Assembly: GCA_902529795.1 (NCBI GenBank)
Contig: CABZXY010000004.1
Span: 1 to 53,820, forward strand
DNA length: 53,820 nt
Direction: 5' to 3'
Source: an uncultured Alphaproteobacteria bacterium
Lineage (GTDB): Bacteria; Pseudomonadota; Alphaproteobacteria; HIMB59
Made by a program: the position numbers and the translations under genes. Below, in pieces: positions 34,467 through 42,831 of the stretch. Under the pieces are notes generated by a model. It saw nothing but the letters and a program-made list of their open reading frames with translations. It searched no databases and was not told where the DNA came from. How positions within the stretch are numbered: position 1 is the first letter of the stretch; the number at the start of each line of letters is the position of its first letter.

Positions 34467-36162
34467 TTATCAAAATCTTCCAGAATTATTTTTTTCAAAA
34501 GCAATAGAAAATTTAAATAATCAGCATTTATTAAAAATTAATAATAGCACCAATGAAATAGATAGTTGGACATGGTCAAATACATATAGCTCAGTAAACA
34601 AAATATTTCAGTTTATAAACTCTCAAAACTTGAATAAAGAAGAGAGAATTTTATTAGTATCTGAAAACAGACCTGAGTGGATGGCAGCAGATATTGCTAT
34701 TATGTCCAATCAGTTAATTGCCGTTCCAAACTATATAACTTATACCTCAAGAGATTTTGAGCATATTCTTAATGACTCTAAACCCAAGGGCTTAATTGTT
34801 TCTAATAAAGATCTTCTTGAAACTGTTTTAATTGCGTCTAAAAAAGTAAACTTCGAATTACAATTGATTATTTGTTTTGACAAATTTGAAAATGCAAGTA
34901 TCCCTAATTTAACCTTTTATGATGATTTAATAGAAGATCCTTCTGTAAAACCAGATAAATACCATTCAATTCAAAGAAAAGACCCAGCTAGTATTATTTA
35001 TACTTCGGGCACCCAAGGTCTTCCCAAAGGTGTAATTTTAAGTCATGGCGGAATTCTAAGCAATTGTGAGGGCGCTTATGAATTATTACAAACTCTAAAA
35101 AGTCCAGATCTAACTTTTTTAACTTGGTTACCCTTGTCCCATTCATATGAACATGTAGTTCAATTTGTTACATTAATGATGGAAGCAAAAGTATTTTACA
35201 ATAAAAGCATTGAAACTCTTCTCCCTACAATTAAAGTTGCTAAACCTCATATTATGACTGCTGTTCCTCGTTTTTATAATAATCTTTTTGCCAAAATGCA
35301 GATTAATTTAAAAAATCAATCCCAGTTTAAACAAAATTTATTTAATAGTGCTATTTCATTAGGAACCAAAAAACTTCACCAACAAAAGCTATCTTTAAAA
35401 GAAAAGATTTTAGACTTATTGTTAGATAAATTGGTTAGAAAAAAAGTTAAAAATAACTTTGGTGGAAGACTAGAAGCTTTTGTATCGGGAGGAGGGCCTC
35501 TAGACAGCAGAGTGGGTGAGGCTCTTAATGCCCTTGGACTAAAGACGTTGCAAGGTTACGGTTTAACGGAAACATCTCCTGTCGTAAGTTGTAATCCTTT
35601 ACACAAAGTAAAAGTTGAAACGGTTGGGCCTATCTTTCCAGGAGTCGAGGTCAAGTTAGCCGAAGATAGCGAAATACTTGTAAAAGGTGAGAACTTAATG
35701 CTTGGGTATTGGAATAATCAAGAAGCTACAAATAAAACTATAATTAATGGATGGTTACATACAGGTGATATTGGGGAGTTTGATAAAGAAGGGTATTTAA
35801 AAATAACTGACCGAAAAAAAGATATTATTGTTTCTTTAGGTGGTGATAACATTGCACCTTCAAAACTTGAAAATTTACTAACATTATCTTCTGATATCGA
35901 ACAAGCCTGCGTTTTTGGAGAACAAAAAAATTATATTGCAGCGTTGATTATCCTGAGTTCAGACAGTAAAGCCACAAAAGAACAAATAGATCTCTATATA
36001 GAAAAGATGAATGCTGATCTAACACAACCTGAGAAAATTAAACGATATCATATTATCGATGAACCTTTTACGATTGAGAATAATTTGATGACACCCACAA
36101 TGAAAGTTAGAAGACACGAAGTTGAGAAAAAATATTCTGAGGTCATTAACGGAATGTTTTAA
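34459..36162 (+). CDS. Long-chain acyl-CoA synthetase (AMP-dependent)
   Basis: The enzyme adenylates fatty acids and couples them to CoA. Core motifs are present: YTSGTQGLPKGVILSHGG near residue 178 (ATP loop), GYGLTETSP near residue 367, HTGDIGEFDKEGYLKITDRK near residue 434, and the final catalytic lysine region TPTMKVRRHEV near residue 547. The length is about 567 residues from ATG 34459. In-frame TTG 34450 and GTG 34453 are alternative starts. It overlaps the hydrolase by eight bases and shares a TAATG with the next gene. Confidence 0.88.
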   Translation: MSNYQNLPELFFSKAIENLNNQHLLKINNSTNEIDSWTWSNTYSSVNKIFQFINSQNLNKEERILLVSENRPEWMAADIAIMSNQLIAVPNYITYTSRDFEHILNDSKPKGLIVSNKDLLETVLIASKKVNFELQLIICFDKFENASIPNLTFYDDLIEDPSVKPDKYHSIQRKDPASIIYTSGTQGLPKGVILSHGGILSNCEGAYELLQTLKSPDLTFLTWLPLSHSYEHVVQFVTLMMEAKVFYNKSIETLLPTIKVAKPHIMTAVPRFYNNLFAKMQINLKNQSQFKQNLFNSAISLGTKKLHQQKLSLKEKILDLLLDKLVRKKVKNNFGGRLEAFVSGGGPLDSRVGEALNALGLKTLQGYGLTETSPVVSCNPLHKVKVETVGPIFPGVEVKLAEDSEILVKGENLMLGYWNNQEATNKTIINGWLHTGDIGEFDKEGYLKITDRKKDIIVSLGGDNIAPSKLENLLTLSSDIEQACVFGEQKNYIAALIILSSDSKATKEQIDLYIEKMNADLTQPEKIKRYHIIDEPFTIENNLMTPTMKVRRHEVEKKYSEVINGMF

Positions 36163-36662
36163 TGCAGTTATTTGCTGCAATAGATTTTGAAACAGCCTCC
36201 AGTGAAAGAAACTCCGCTTGCGCTATCGGATATGTAATCTTTAATCATTCAAAAATTATTAAAAAAAAATCTTATCTTATAAAACCCCCTAAACCCGAAG
36301 TACAATTTACTGAAATTCATGGTTTAACATGGGATATGCTAAAAAAAGAAAAAACATTTGATAAGGTTTGGCGCTTAATTAAGGATGAATTACTTAGAGT
36401 TGATTATTTCTTTGCTCATAACGCACCTTTTGACAGGTCCGTTCTTCATTCTTGCTGTTATCATTATAATATCGATATTCCCTCACAAGAGTTTAAAGAC
36501 ACTGTTATTCTTGCACGAAAGTATTGGGATTTCGAAAATAATAAACTCAATACAGTCTGTAAAAATTTACGAATACCTCTAAATCATCATGATGCCCTCT
36601 CGGATGCTAAAGGATGCGCTTTGATTGCTATCGAGGCGTTTAAAAAAGGTTTTTCTATTTAA
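36162..36662 (+). CDS. DnaQ-like 3-prime to 5-prime exonuclease
   Basis: This is a DEDDh exonuclease, related to the proofreading epsilon subunit but stand-alone. ExoI is AAIDFETAS with D8 and E10. ExoII is FFAHNAPFDRSVLH with an aspartate near residue 91. ExoIII is HHDALSDAKG near residue 146 with the histidine and last aspartate. The 166-residue length covers only the nuclease fold. It ends an operon of five tightly spaced genes and overlaps the MFS gene by eight bases. Confidence 0.88.
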   Translation: MQLFAAIDFETASSERNSACAIGYVIFNHSKIIKKKSYLIKPPKPEVQFTEIHGLTWDMLKKEKTFDKVWRLIKDELLRVDYFFAHNAPFDRSVLHSCCYHYNIDIPSQEFKDTVILARKYWDFENNKLNTVCKNLRIPLNHHDALSDAKGCALIAIEAFKKGFSI

Positions 36663-37848
36663 ATTTATTAGCAAATAAAGCCAGAGAGGAAAATAAAGCT
36701 ATTAAAATTAAGCTTAAATAAATCAACATATCAATAGAGTTTGTTTGATCTATGATTATTCCGTAAAGAAAAGGTGAGGAGGCAGAAGCTAAAACACCAA
36801 AGAATGTCAAAAGAGCCTTAATCGAGCCAAGATTATTTACTCCATATATTTCAGCCCACAGTGAATTAGAGATATTTTCTGTAAACCCGTTAGATAAACC
36901 TAGTCCAGCCATATAGAGATATAAAATATAAACATGATCAGAAAACAACATCACCACTAAAATACTAGCCATTGGAATGAGGTGAAAAGGGACTAGTTTT
37001 CTCCCAGTAAATTTATCAACTAACATTCCGGATATGATTGATCCTCCAATACCACAAGAAGCATAAAAAATAAAACTTTGAGCCAAATTCATCATGGACC
37101 ATGATTTCATCTCAGCGATAAAAACTTGATGAAAAAGAAAACCAGTAACAGTAAATGACATTAGTAAAGTTAAAGGAAGGTAGAGATAAAATTTAAAATC
37201 TCTCAAAACATCTCTTCTTCTCCAAGAAACATCTTGATAGCTAACATGTTGTTCAAAACCATCTTCTTTTTGGAAATTGTTTCTTCTCAAAAGGAAATAA
37301 AAACTTCCGCCTAGGATGATGAATATAAATAGAAAAGAACTAAACCAAGTCAGTCTCCAGCCAATAGTGATTAACAAAACAACAACTATAGTTGGATAAA
37401 TCATTTCACCAATTGAAAAACCAAATCCAGAGATAGCCAATGCTTTGCCACGATTGATACTAAAGTACCTTGCCATTGTTGTTCGAGATGTATGGCCCAT
37501 TAAACCTTGACCAAATAATCTCAAGAAATAAATTGTCAAAAAAAGAAAAAAAATATTAAATACAATACTTGCCATTAAACAGGTCATCCCTAAGCCTAAA
37601 ACAATCACAAGCGTGTATTTCTTTAAAGATACCGTATCAATGAGTTTACCAGCCCAAATAATGGTAATAGCACTTAAAACGGTAGCGATTGAATATAAAC
37701 TCCCAAATTCTGTATTTGTTAATTTAAAAGTTTGTCTGAAATCATTGCTAAAAAGAGAAATAAAAAATGTCTGTCCAAAACCTGATGAAAAGGCAATCAA
37801 AAACCCAAAAAAAAGTAAGTGAATATTTCTATAAATAAAATTGATCAA
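36655..37848 (-). CDS. MFS transporter
   Basis: The protein is a major-facilitator transporter with about twelve membrane helices. The motif WAGKLIDTVSLKK between helices 2 and 3 corresponds to the MFS motif A. A related signal recurs in the second half as LVDKFTGRKLVP. The substrate is unknown. I chose TTG 37848, giving MINFIYRNIHLLFF, about 398 residues. An open frame extends upstream to 37971, but that stretch overlaps the divergent AhpD-like gene and adds an unlikely N-terminus. Confidence 0.8.
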   Translation of the reverse strand: MINFIYRNIHLLFFGFLIAFSSGFGQTFFISLFSNDFRQTFKLTNTEFGSLYSIATVLSAITIIWAGKLIDTVSLKKYTLVIVLGLGMTCLMASIVFNIFFLFLTIYFLRLFGQGLMGHTSRTTMARYFSINRGKALAISGFGFSIGEMIYPTIVVVLLITIGWRLTWFSSFLFIFIILGGSFYFLLRRNNFQKEDGFEQHVSYQDVSWRRRDVLRDFKFYLYLPLTLLMSFTVTGFLFHQVFIAEMKSWSMMNLAQSFIFYASCGIGGSIISGMLVDKFTGRKLVPFHLIPMASILVVMLFSDHVYILYLYMAGLGLSNGFTENISNSLWAEIYGVNNLGSIKALLTFFGVLASASSPFLYGIIIDQTNSIDMLIYLSLILIALFSSLALFANKFK

Positions 37849-37911
37849 AATTAGAGGGATATTATGATTTAATTCGATTTTAGCAATGAGTTTAAAGGAG
37901 AGTTTGAATTT

Positions 37912-38313
37912 ATGAGTACTATCAAAAAAACCACTAAAGAAGATGATCAAGTAGTTAAAGAAACATACCAAGATATTAGAGATACAAGAAATACTGATTA
38001 CATAGGTAATTTTTGGAAGTATTTAGCTTTTGATCCATCTCTACTAAAAGAAGTTTGGTCAGATGTAAAGAATCTCATGACCAAAGAGACATTAATTGAC
38101 AAAAAATCTAAAGAAATGATTTATATGGCTGTATCCATTACTAACAATTGTAGTTATTGCACACACTCTCATACTGCGTCCGCTAAAAAATTAGGTATGA
38201 CTGATGAAGAACATACTGAATTTTTAAAAATTGTTGCTTTAGCAGCTAAAACTAATCAATTAGTGAATGGACTGCAGGTTCCCGTCGATGAAATATTTGA
38301 TGCTGATAAATAA
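37912..38313 (+). CDS. AhpD-like / carboxymuconolactone decarboxylase family protein
   Basis: Proteins of this all-helical family include AhpD-type alkylhydroperoxidases that use a CxxC pair. Here NNCSYCTHSHTASAKKLGM shows C80 and C83 with two following histidines, the AhpD arrangement. The 133-residue length suits a small member. AAAGGAG lies 11 bases before the ATG, a better ribosome site than most here. It is followed after zero bases by a tiny membrane peptide gene. Confidence 0.88.
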   Translation: MSTIKKTTKEDDQVVKETYQDIRDTRNTDYIGNFWKYLAFDPSLLKEVWSDVKNLMTKETLIDKKSKEMIYMAVSITNNCSYCTHSHTASAKKLGMTDEEHTEFLKIVALAAKTNQLVNGLQVPVDEIFDADK

Positions 38314-38418
38314 ATGATTGATTTTTTAATTTGGTTTTGGAATGCGGGTGAATTATTGATGATTATTGGTATATCGATCATTATTATTGGTTTAATATTT
38401 TATAGAAAGAAAGAATAG
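38314..38418 (+). CDS. Small membrane peptide (34 residues)
   Basis: The sequence is MIDFLIWFWNAGELLMIIGI followed by a stretch of isoleucines and a basic tail FYRKKE. It is one hydrophobic helix with a positively charged end. The ATG follows the AhpD-like stop directly (TAA-ATG), so translation could be coupled. There is no known family I can name. The AT-rich composition could produce such an ORF by chance, so confidence is moderate. Confidence 0.45.
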   Translation: MIDFLIWFWNAGELLMIIGISIIIIGLIFYRKKE

Positions 38419-38462
38419 AGAGACATCAAGTAAATGTTGGCATTTATACTTTTTCTGTCTCT
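38419..38462 (+). terminator. Nested hairpin after the small membrane peptide
   Basis: AGAGACA (38419-38425) pairs perfectly with TGTCTCT (38456-38462). Inside it TAAATG (38431-38436) pairs with CATTTA (38441-38446) around a TTGG loop, followed by a T-rich run. It could be a terminator or an RNA element. The rest of the gap to 38523 shows nothing clear. Confidence 0.35.
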
Positions 38463-38523
38463 AAAAGGCACTTTATTTATTTATGTTAAAAGAAATTCTC
38501 ACAATATTGAATAAATTTAAATT

Positions 38524-38784
38524 ATGAGACTTTTATTAATATTTTCTTTTTTAATTTTTATTTCACTAAAAACATATGCTATTCAAATCGTAGGCAGTGA
38601 GAAACTCTGCCAAGATCTTATCATTCTTATGGGGAATAATGATGATGATTTAGAGGCGTTATATAGTGATCTTATAAGTGGCCAATTAGTTGAAGAAGAT
38701 CGGTTCAAAAAAATGAAAGAAATTGAAAACTATGTTTTAAAGATTTCTACTCTTTATCATAATTTATGCACTCCTCATCAATAA
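38524..38784 (+). CDS. Small exported protein of unknown function
   Basis: I do not recognise this 86-residue protein. It has a clear signal peptide (MRLLLIFSFLIFISLKTYA) with a cleavage site after the alanine near residue 19. The mature part is acidic and probably helical. Two cysteines remain in the mature protein (near residues 29 and 82), which could form a disulfide in the periplasm. There is no strong ribosome binding site. Confidence 0.55.
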   Translation: MRLLLIFSFLIFISLKTYAIQIVGSEKLCQDLIILMGNNDDDLEALYSDLISGQLVEEDRFKKMKEIENYVLKISTLYHNLCTPHQ

Positions 38785-38809
38785 TATTTGATAAAAAATT
38801 TTGTTAATT

Positions 38810-38815
38810 TAATAT
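38810..38815 (+). promoter_or_regulatory. Weak candidate -10 element
   Basis: TAATAT lies six bases before the ATG at 38822, matching the spacing of the other near-leaderless candidates. It agrees with the consensus at four of six positions only. Confidence 0.25.
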
Positions 38816-38821
38816 TTAAAA

Positions 38822-39007
38822 ATGGATGTCGAATTAGTAATAAATTCTTTTTGGTTTTTAACAATAATCACGGCTGCCCTATATATTGCTAAAAAAAGAT
38901 ATATTGGAAAAAAAGAATATAATTTATTGGATCGTTCTTTTAAAATTTGTTTTATATTTTCAATAGTAATGATTATTTTTGGGTTTATTAGCTTAATAAT
39001 TAAATAA
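38822..39007 (+). CDS. Small two-helix membrane protein of unknown function
   Basis: The 61-residue protein has two hydrophobic stretches (about 8-24 and 41-59) separated by a basic loop, KKRYIGKKEYNLLDR. This topology supports a real small membrane protein, but no family is recognised. It points toward tRNA-Cys on the opposite strand, ending 10 bases before the tRNA 3-prime end. Confidence 0.5.
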   Translation: MDVELVINSFWFLTIITAALYIAKKRYIGKKEYNLLDRSFKICFIFSIVMIIFGFISLIIK

Positions 39008-39017
39008 ATAGTTTTGT

Positions 39018-39091
39018 TGGAGGCCCACCCCGGAATCGAACCGAGCTACAAGGATTTGCAGTCCTCTGCATAACCAATCTGCCAGCGGGCC
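39018..39091 (-). tRNA. tRNA-Cys (GCA)
   Basis: On the minus strand GGCCCGC pairs with GTGGGCC, with encoded CCA (39018-39020). The D arm is TGGCAGATTGGTTATGCA. The anticodon loop carries GCA (bases 39057-39059). The T arm reads CTCGGTTCGATTCCGGG. It is the only tRNA in its neighbourhood and diverges from the glutamine synthetase-like gene. Confidence 0.96.
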
Positions 39092-39157
39092 AGAGTTAGA
39101 ATTATTACTATATAAGCTCTAAAATATCTATAATAATCATACTCGAAATTTTAATAG

Positions 39158-40555
39158 ATGAGTAATTTAAAGAAAAAAGTCGTACCAGTTGAAGAACCAA
39201 AAAAGTTCTTAAAAAAACATCCTGAAATTAAGTCTTTTGATATTGTTATGCATGACTGTAATGCAATTGGAAGAGGAAAGATAATCAGAAGACATGAACT
39301 TTTAAAACTTTATGAGTCTGGTAGACAATTTCCTCTGTCATTACTTGGAATGGATATCACTGGAGAAGATGTTCCAGATACAGGTTTAATTTTAGAACAA
39401 GGAGATGGAGATATCAAAGCTTGGCCTATATCTTCTTCTCTTAAGCTTATCCACAATAGTAAACCCCCTAGAGGGGAACTTTTTATGACTATGTCAGATA
39501 TTGAGGGGAATAAGCTTAATATAGATCCAAGAAATGCTCTTGAGACCAAAGTCAAATCATTTGAAAAAGATGGAATTAAATTATGTGGTGCTTTTGAATT
39601 AGAGTTTTTTCTAGTATCCAATAATTTAGATCAATATGGAAAACTTCAGCCCGCAAAATCTATCATAGGAAAAAAAAGATCTCATAGAAAAACAGATGTT
39701 TACTCAGTTGATAACCTTCATGGAATGCTTCCGCTATTAAATGATATTTATGAGGCAACTAGCCTAGCAGGCATAGATGCTGAGACAATTATTTCTGAAT
39801 ATGCCCCTGGTCAATATGAATTAACTCTCCAGCATCAAAATGATTTATTGAAAGCAGCAGATGATATAATTCGATTAAAAAGAATAATTCGATCTCAAGC
39901 ACGAAACCATGGATTGACCGCATGCTTCATGGCCAAACCTATGGAGAATGTATCTGGTTCTGGAATGCATTTTCATATTTCAATGTATGATAAAAAAGGA
40001 GCAAATTTATTTGCTGAAAAATCAAAAAATACAATCAATCAAAATCTTCTTTACGCTCTTGGTGGATTGACCAAAACCATGGGGGAGAGCATGCTAGTAT
40101 TTGCTCCTCATGCAAATAGTTGGAGAAGACTCGTTTTGGGATCTTATGCTCCTGTAACTCCAAATTGGGGATTAGATAATAGATCGGTAGCTTTTCGTAT
40201 TCCCTCAAGTAATTCTAAAAATAGAAGAATAGAGCACCGAGTATCGGGCGTTGATGCAAATCCATACCTAGTAGCTCTTACCGTTATCTCAGCAATGAGA
40301 TATGGAATGAAAAATAAAGTAAAAGCGCCTCCACAAACTAAAGGCAATGCTTATGAGCAAAAATTTAATTCGAAAATTAAAATGCCTCACGATTGGAGTT
40401 CAGCTATTCTATCCGCAAAAAAATCCAAATTTTTAAAAGAAACCTTAGGACCAGATCTTCATAAGGCTTTTATAGCGATTAAAAATATGGAATATCAAAA
40501 AGTAGCAAGTACAGTTTCAGAATTAGATATCGATTTATATTTAAATGCTATTTAA
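39158..40555 (+). CDS. Glutamine synthetase-family enzyme, PuuA-like gamma-glutamylpolyamine synthetase
   Basis: The enzyme probably joins glutamate to an amine using ATP. It follows E. coli PuuA closely: MDITGEDVPDTGL near residue 65, the metal-binding ELEFFLVS near 145, YSVDNLHGMLPLL near 186, SEYAPGQYELTLQH near 215, FMAKPMENVSGSGMHFHIS near 254 and RIEHRVSGVDANPYLV near 360. The 465-residue length fits. Relatives such as GmaS act on methylamine, so the amine is uncertain. The other puu genes are absent. Confidence 0.8.
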   Translation: MSNLKKKVVPVEEPKKFLKKHPEIKSFDIVMHDCNAIGRGKIIRRHELLKLYESGRQFPLSLLGMDITGEDVPDTGLILEQGDGDIKAWPISSSLKLIHNSKPPRGELFMTMSDIEGNKLNIDPRNALETKVKSFEKDGIKLCGAFELEFFLVSNNLDQYGKLQPAKSIIGKKRSHRKTDVYSVDNLHGMLPLLNDIYEATSLAGIDAETIISEYAPGQYELTLQHQNDLLKAADDIIRLKRIIRSQARNHGLTACFMAKPMENVSGSGMHFHISMYDKKGANLFAEKSKNTINQNLLYALGGLTKTMGESMLVFAPHANSWRRLVLGSYAPVTPNWGLDNRSVAFRIPSSNSKNRRIEHRVSGVDANPYLVALTVISAMRYGMKNKVKAPPQTKGNAYEQKFNSKIKMPHDWSSAILSAKKSKFLKETLGPDLHKAFIAIKNMEYQKVASTVSELDIDLYLNAI

Positions 40556-41333
40556 TCTTCTCTTGAAATTTTTCAAATTCAATTGAGTCCATTTTAATTT
40601 CGTGTTTGCTCTCGGGGTAACCGCCATTATTCATATCTTCTACAAACATTCGAAAACCTTTTTCGCGGAGAGCTTGTAACTTTTCTTCTTCTGTTTTTAA
40701 ATCAACATATTTTTTTGCGTGTCTGGGATAGTGGCCAATATTGGTTCCTAAAATATCATTACAAAATAAATATTGAGTATCACATACATTACCACAACCC
40801 ATTCCCATAGTGATCATTTTTGTATTCTTAGTGATAAAATCTGCTAATTCTAAAGGCACCACCTCAACTTCAACACAAGCCGCCCCAGCATTTTCTAAAT
40901 CTTTAACATTTTGATAAACTTTTAATGCTTCATCAGCTGTTTTACCTACTGCACGGTAATTAGTCCAAGTAGCTCTATTAGGGACTAGTCCTACATGAGC
41001 TGTTATAGGAATACCTTCTTTGGCCATTGCCTCAATCCAGTCAATAGAATGAGAGCAATAAACAGCATCGCCGCCCATTTCCAAAATTTCAAACCCTTTT
41101 TTAATCGCCTCTTGTTTGGAACTAACCGTTCCGTGTTTTAATCCAACGGATAAAAAAGCACCAGATGCTACTTCTCTTACTATTGGAAAATAATGATCAG
41201 GTTCACAAGAGATAATTTCAATTCCTGCTTTGAATGCCGCCTCAGCTTCTTTATCAGTATCGATATGAGTTTGAGCCCACTTTCTTTTTCCTTTTTGACT
41301 CCATAAATCGTATACAGTTATTTTTTTAGACAA
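40548..41333 (-). CDS. PanB-like (ketopantoate hydroxymethyltransferase family) protein
   Basis: The 261-residue protein has the TIM-barrel layout of PanB: TVYDLWSQKGKRKWAQ at the N-terminus, GGDAVYCSHS mid-way, then ITAHVGLVPNRATW near residue 131. GAACVEVEVVPLELA is near residue 170, where PanB has its catalytic glutamate, and MGMGCGNVCDTQYLFCNDIL near residue 197. The usual N-terminal YD and VGDS metal-site motifs of true PanB are not seen. It may be a paralogue with a different substrate. Its end overlaps the synthetase gene by eight bases. Confidence 0.72.
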   Translation of the reverse strand: MSKKITVYDLWSQKGKRKWAQTHIDTDKEAEAAFKAGIEIISCEPDHYFPIVREVASGAFLSVGLKHGTVSSKQEAIKKGFEILEMGGDAVYCSHSIDWIEAMAKEGIPITAHVGLVPNRATWTNYRAVGKTADEALKVYQNVKDLENAGAACVEVEVVPLELADFITKNTKMITMGMGCGNVCDTQYLFCNDILGTNIGHYPRHAKKYVDLKTEEEKLQALREKGFRMFVEDMNNGGYPESKHEIKMDSIEFEKFQEKIK

Positions 41334-41338
41334 AATCT

Positions 41339-42319
41339 CTATTGAGGCACAGCCACTTTAAGCTCGTAACTCGGATCCTTGGCCTGTTTGAGAATTGTAG
41401 GTATAATTTCAGAATAAGCTCCCCATAAACCTTTTTTTGCAGGAGGCATTTGATCTTTAATCAATTCATGTAACCTGGGTAAATTATGAGAGGGGACAGT
41501 TGGGAACATGTGATGTTCAATATGATATTCCATTTGCCAATATAAAAAGCTGAAAATCGGATTTAAATGCATAGTTCGAGTACTGTAACGATGATCCTTG
41601 ATGTTATCTTTTAAGCCTGTGTGTTGGGTTAGACCAAAAAGTCTTTTTAGAGTAATTCCGTAATAATTAGGTAAAACAAAATAAAGAACAGGCAACCATG
41701 ATTGAAATACTATGGAAACAAGTATGACAAATAACCAAATTCCAACATGCAGTCTTGAAGAGTTAATACATTTTTGGTGTTCTTTTTCTGGAATAACTTG
41801 CTTCATAACTTCGGTTTTAACACCTAAGGCATGAAGTATAGTTTCATACTGAGTAGTTTTTTTAAAATTTATAAAATCATAAAATGGAATAAATAAACTA
41901 AAGAAGTAAAAAACATCAGCAGGTTTTCTAATAGCTATTTCAAAATCAAGAGGATCATCAAAGAAAGTGTAACCGTGGTGGCGAAAATGAGACCATCTCC
42001 AACGTACAGGTTCAAAGCCATTCATATAGCTTCCTATCTGATAAAAAAAGTTATTCCAAAAATTCGATTTAAAAGCTGTTTTATGTCCTGTTTCATGCCA
42101 TATTGGATCAGCACAATTCCATATGTTTCCATAAATAAAAAAGAATAAAATAGTCCACCAAGTCCCCCAAGACGCATAAGCTAAATATCCAAAAAAAACC
42201 AAAGAGCCAAAAAAAATAAACATATGTTTAAATCCTTGGTAGTCAGACTTTTGAAGTAATTTCACAAATTCTTGCTTGTCAACATTACAATGATGCCATT
42301 TATCAAGATTTACCTGCAT
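41339..42319 (-). CDS. Membrane fatty acid desaturase
   Basis: The enzyme is a di-iron membrane desaturase, probably acting on lipid acyl chains. The three histidine boxes are present: HETGH near residue 75, HFRHHGYT near residue 111, and EYHIEHHMFP near residue 263. About four membrane helices surround them. The 326-residue length is usual. Position and substrate specificity cannot be told. It lies five bases upstream of the PanB-like gene on the same strand, so the two may be cotranscribed. Confidence 0.87.
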   Translation of the reverse strand: MQVNLDKWHHCNVDKQEFVKLLQKSDYQGFKHMFIFFGSLVFFGYLAYASWGTWWTILFFFIYGNIWNCADPIWHETGHKTAFKSNFWNNFFYQIGSYMNGFEPVRWRWSHFRHHGYTFFDDPLDFEIAIRKPADVFYFFSLFIPFYDFINFKKTTQYETILHALGVKTEVMKQVIPEKEHQKCINSSRLHVGIWLFVILVSIVFQSWLPVLYFVLPNYYGITLKRLFGLTQHTGLKDNIKDHRYSTRTMHLNPIFSFLYWQMEYHIEHHMFPTVPSHNLPRLHELIKDQMPPAKKGLWGAYSEIIPTILKQAKDPSYELKVAVPQ

Positions 42320-42355
42320 AAATTTAAGTTAGCATAATTTTAAAAAAATTAAATA

Positions 42356-42778
42356 TTACGCGAATGTCCAAATTGCACCACCCAGCGCCAACAAAAATCC
42401 AAGTCTTCCTGCAGAAGCGCAGTATTTCATTGTATTTTGATTTGGTGGTGTTTGTTTTTGGGCAGATTTTTTTAAGTGAATATTGATTATTAAGCTCGCA
42501 ATCAAAATAAAAGTTGCACCTAAAAGCTTAACATGAAAAGACCAACCCAAATTAAAACCTCCATAAATAACTAAAGTTTGAATTACTCCAGTTACCCACA
42601 TGATGAGTATGGCTAAAAGTGAGAGAAAAGCCAAAACCCTAAATCCTTTAGCTAAATGAGGTTCGGGAGTCTTTCCTTCTTTTTTGTAAATGGATTGAAT
42701 AACAGCAACGCCTATAACTCCTCCACCAGCCAAAAGCAAAGAAAATAAATGTAAAAATTTACTGATAAAAATTAACAT
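42356..42778 (-). CDS. Four-helix membrane protein of unknown function
   Basis: From ATG 42778 the protein has 140 residues and four hydrophobic helices. Features include KFLHLFSLLLAGGG in helix 1, MWVTGVIQ in helix 2 and WSFHVKLLG at the start of helix 3. The histidines in helices 1 and 3 recall CopD/HemJ-like heme or copper proteins, but I cannot confirm membership. A longer frame reaches 42847, though it would overlap the divergent Rieske gene. It is on the same strand as the desaturase, 36 bases upstream. Confidence 0.6.
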   Translation of the reverse strand: MLIFISKFLHLFSLLLAGGGVIGVAVIQSIYKKEGKTPEPHLAKGFRVLAFLSLLAILIMWVTGVIQTLVIYGGFNLGWSFHVKLLGATFILIASLIINIHLKKSAQKQTPPNQNTMKYCASAGRLGFLLALGGAIWTFA

Positions 42779-42817
42779 AATTAAGATTAACACAAATTCG
42801 ATAAAATAGGATAAATT

Positions 42818-42823
42818 TATAAA
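42818..42823 (+). promoter_or_regulatory. Candidate -10 element for the Rieske oxygenase gene
   Basis: TATAAA lies eight bases before the ATG at 42832, a near-leaderless spacing. No -35 is apparent. Confidence 0.35.
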
Positions 42824-42831
42824 AATTCTAA

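Noticed and set aside
37849-37971. Extended MFS N-terminus up to 37971
   Set aside because: It overlaps the divergent AhpD-like gene and adds a segment not expected before the first MFS helix.
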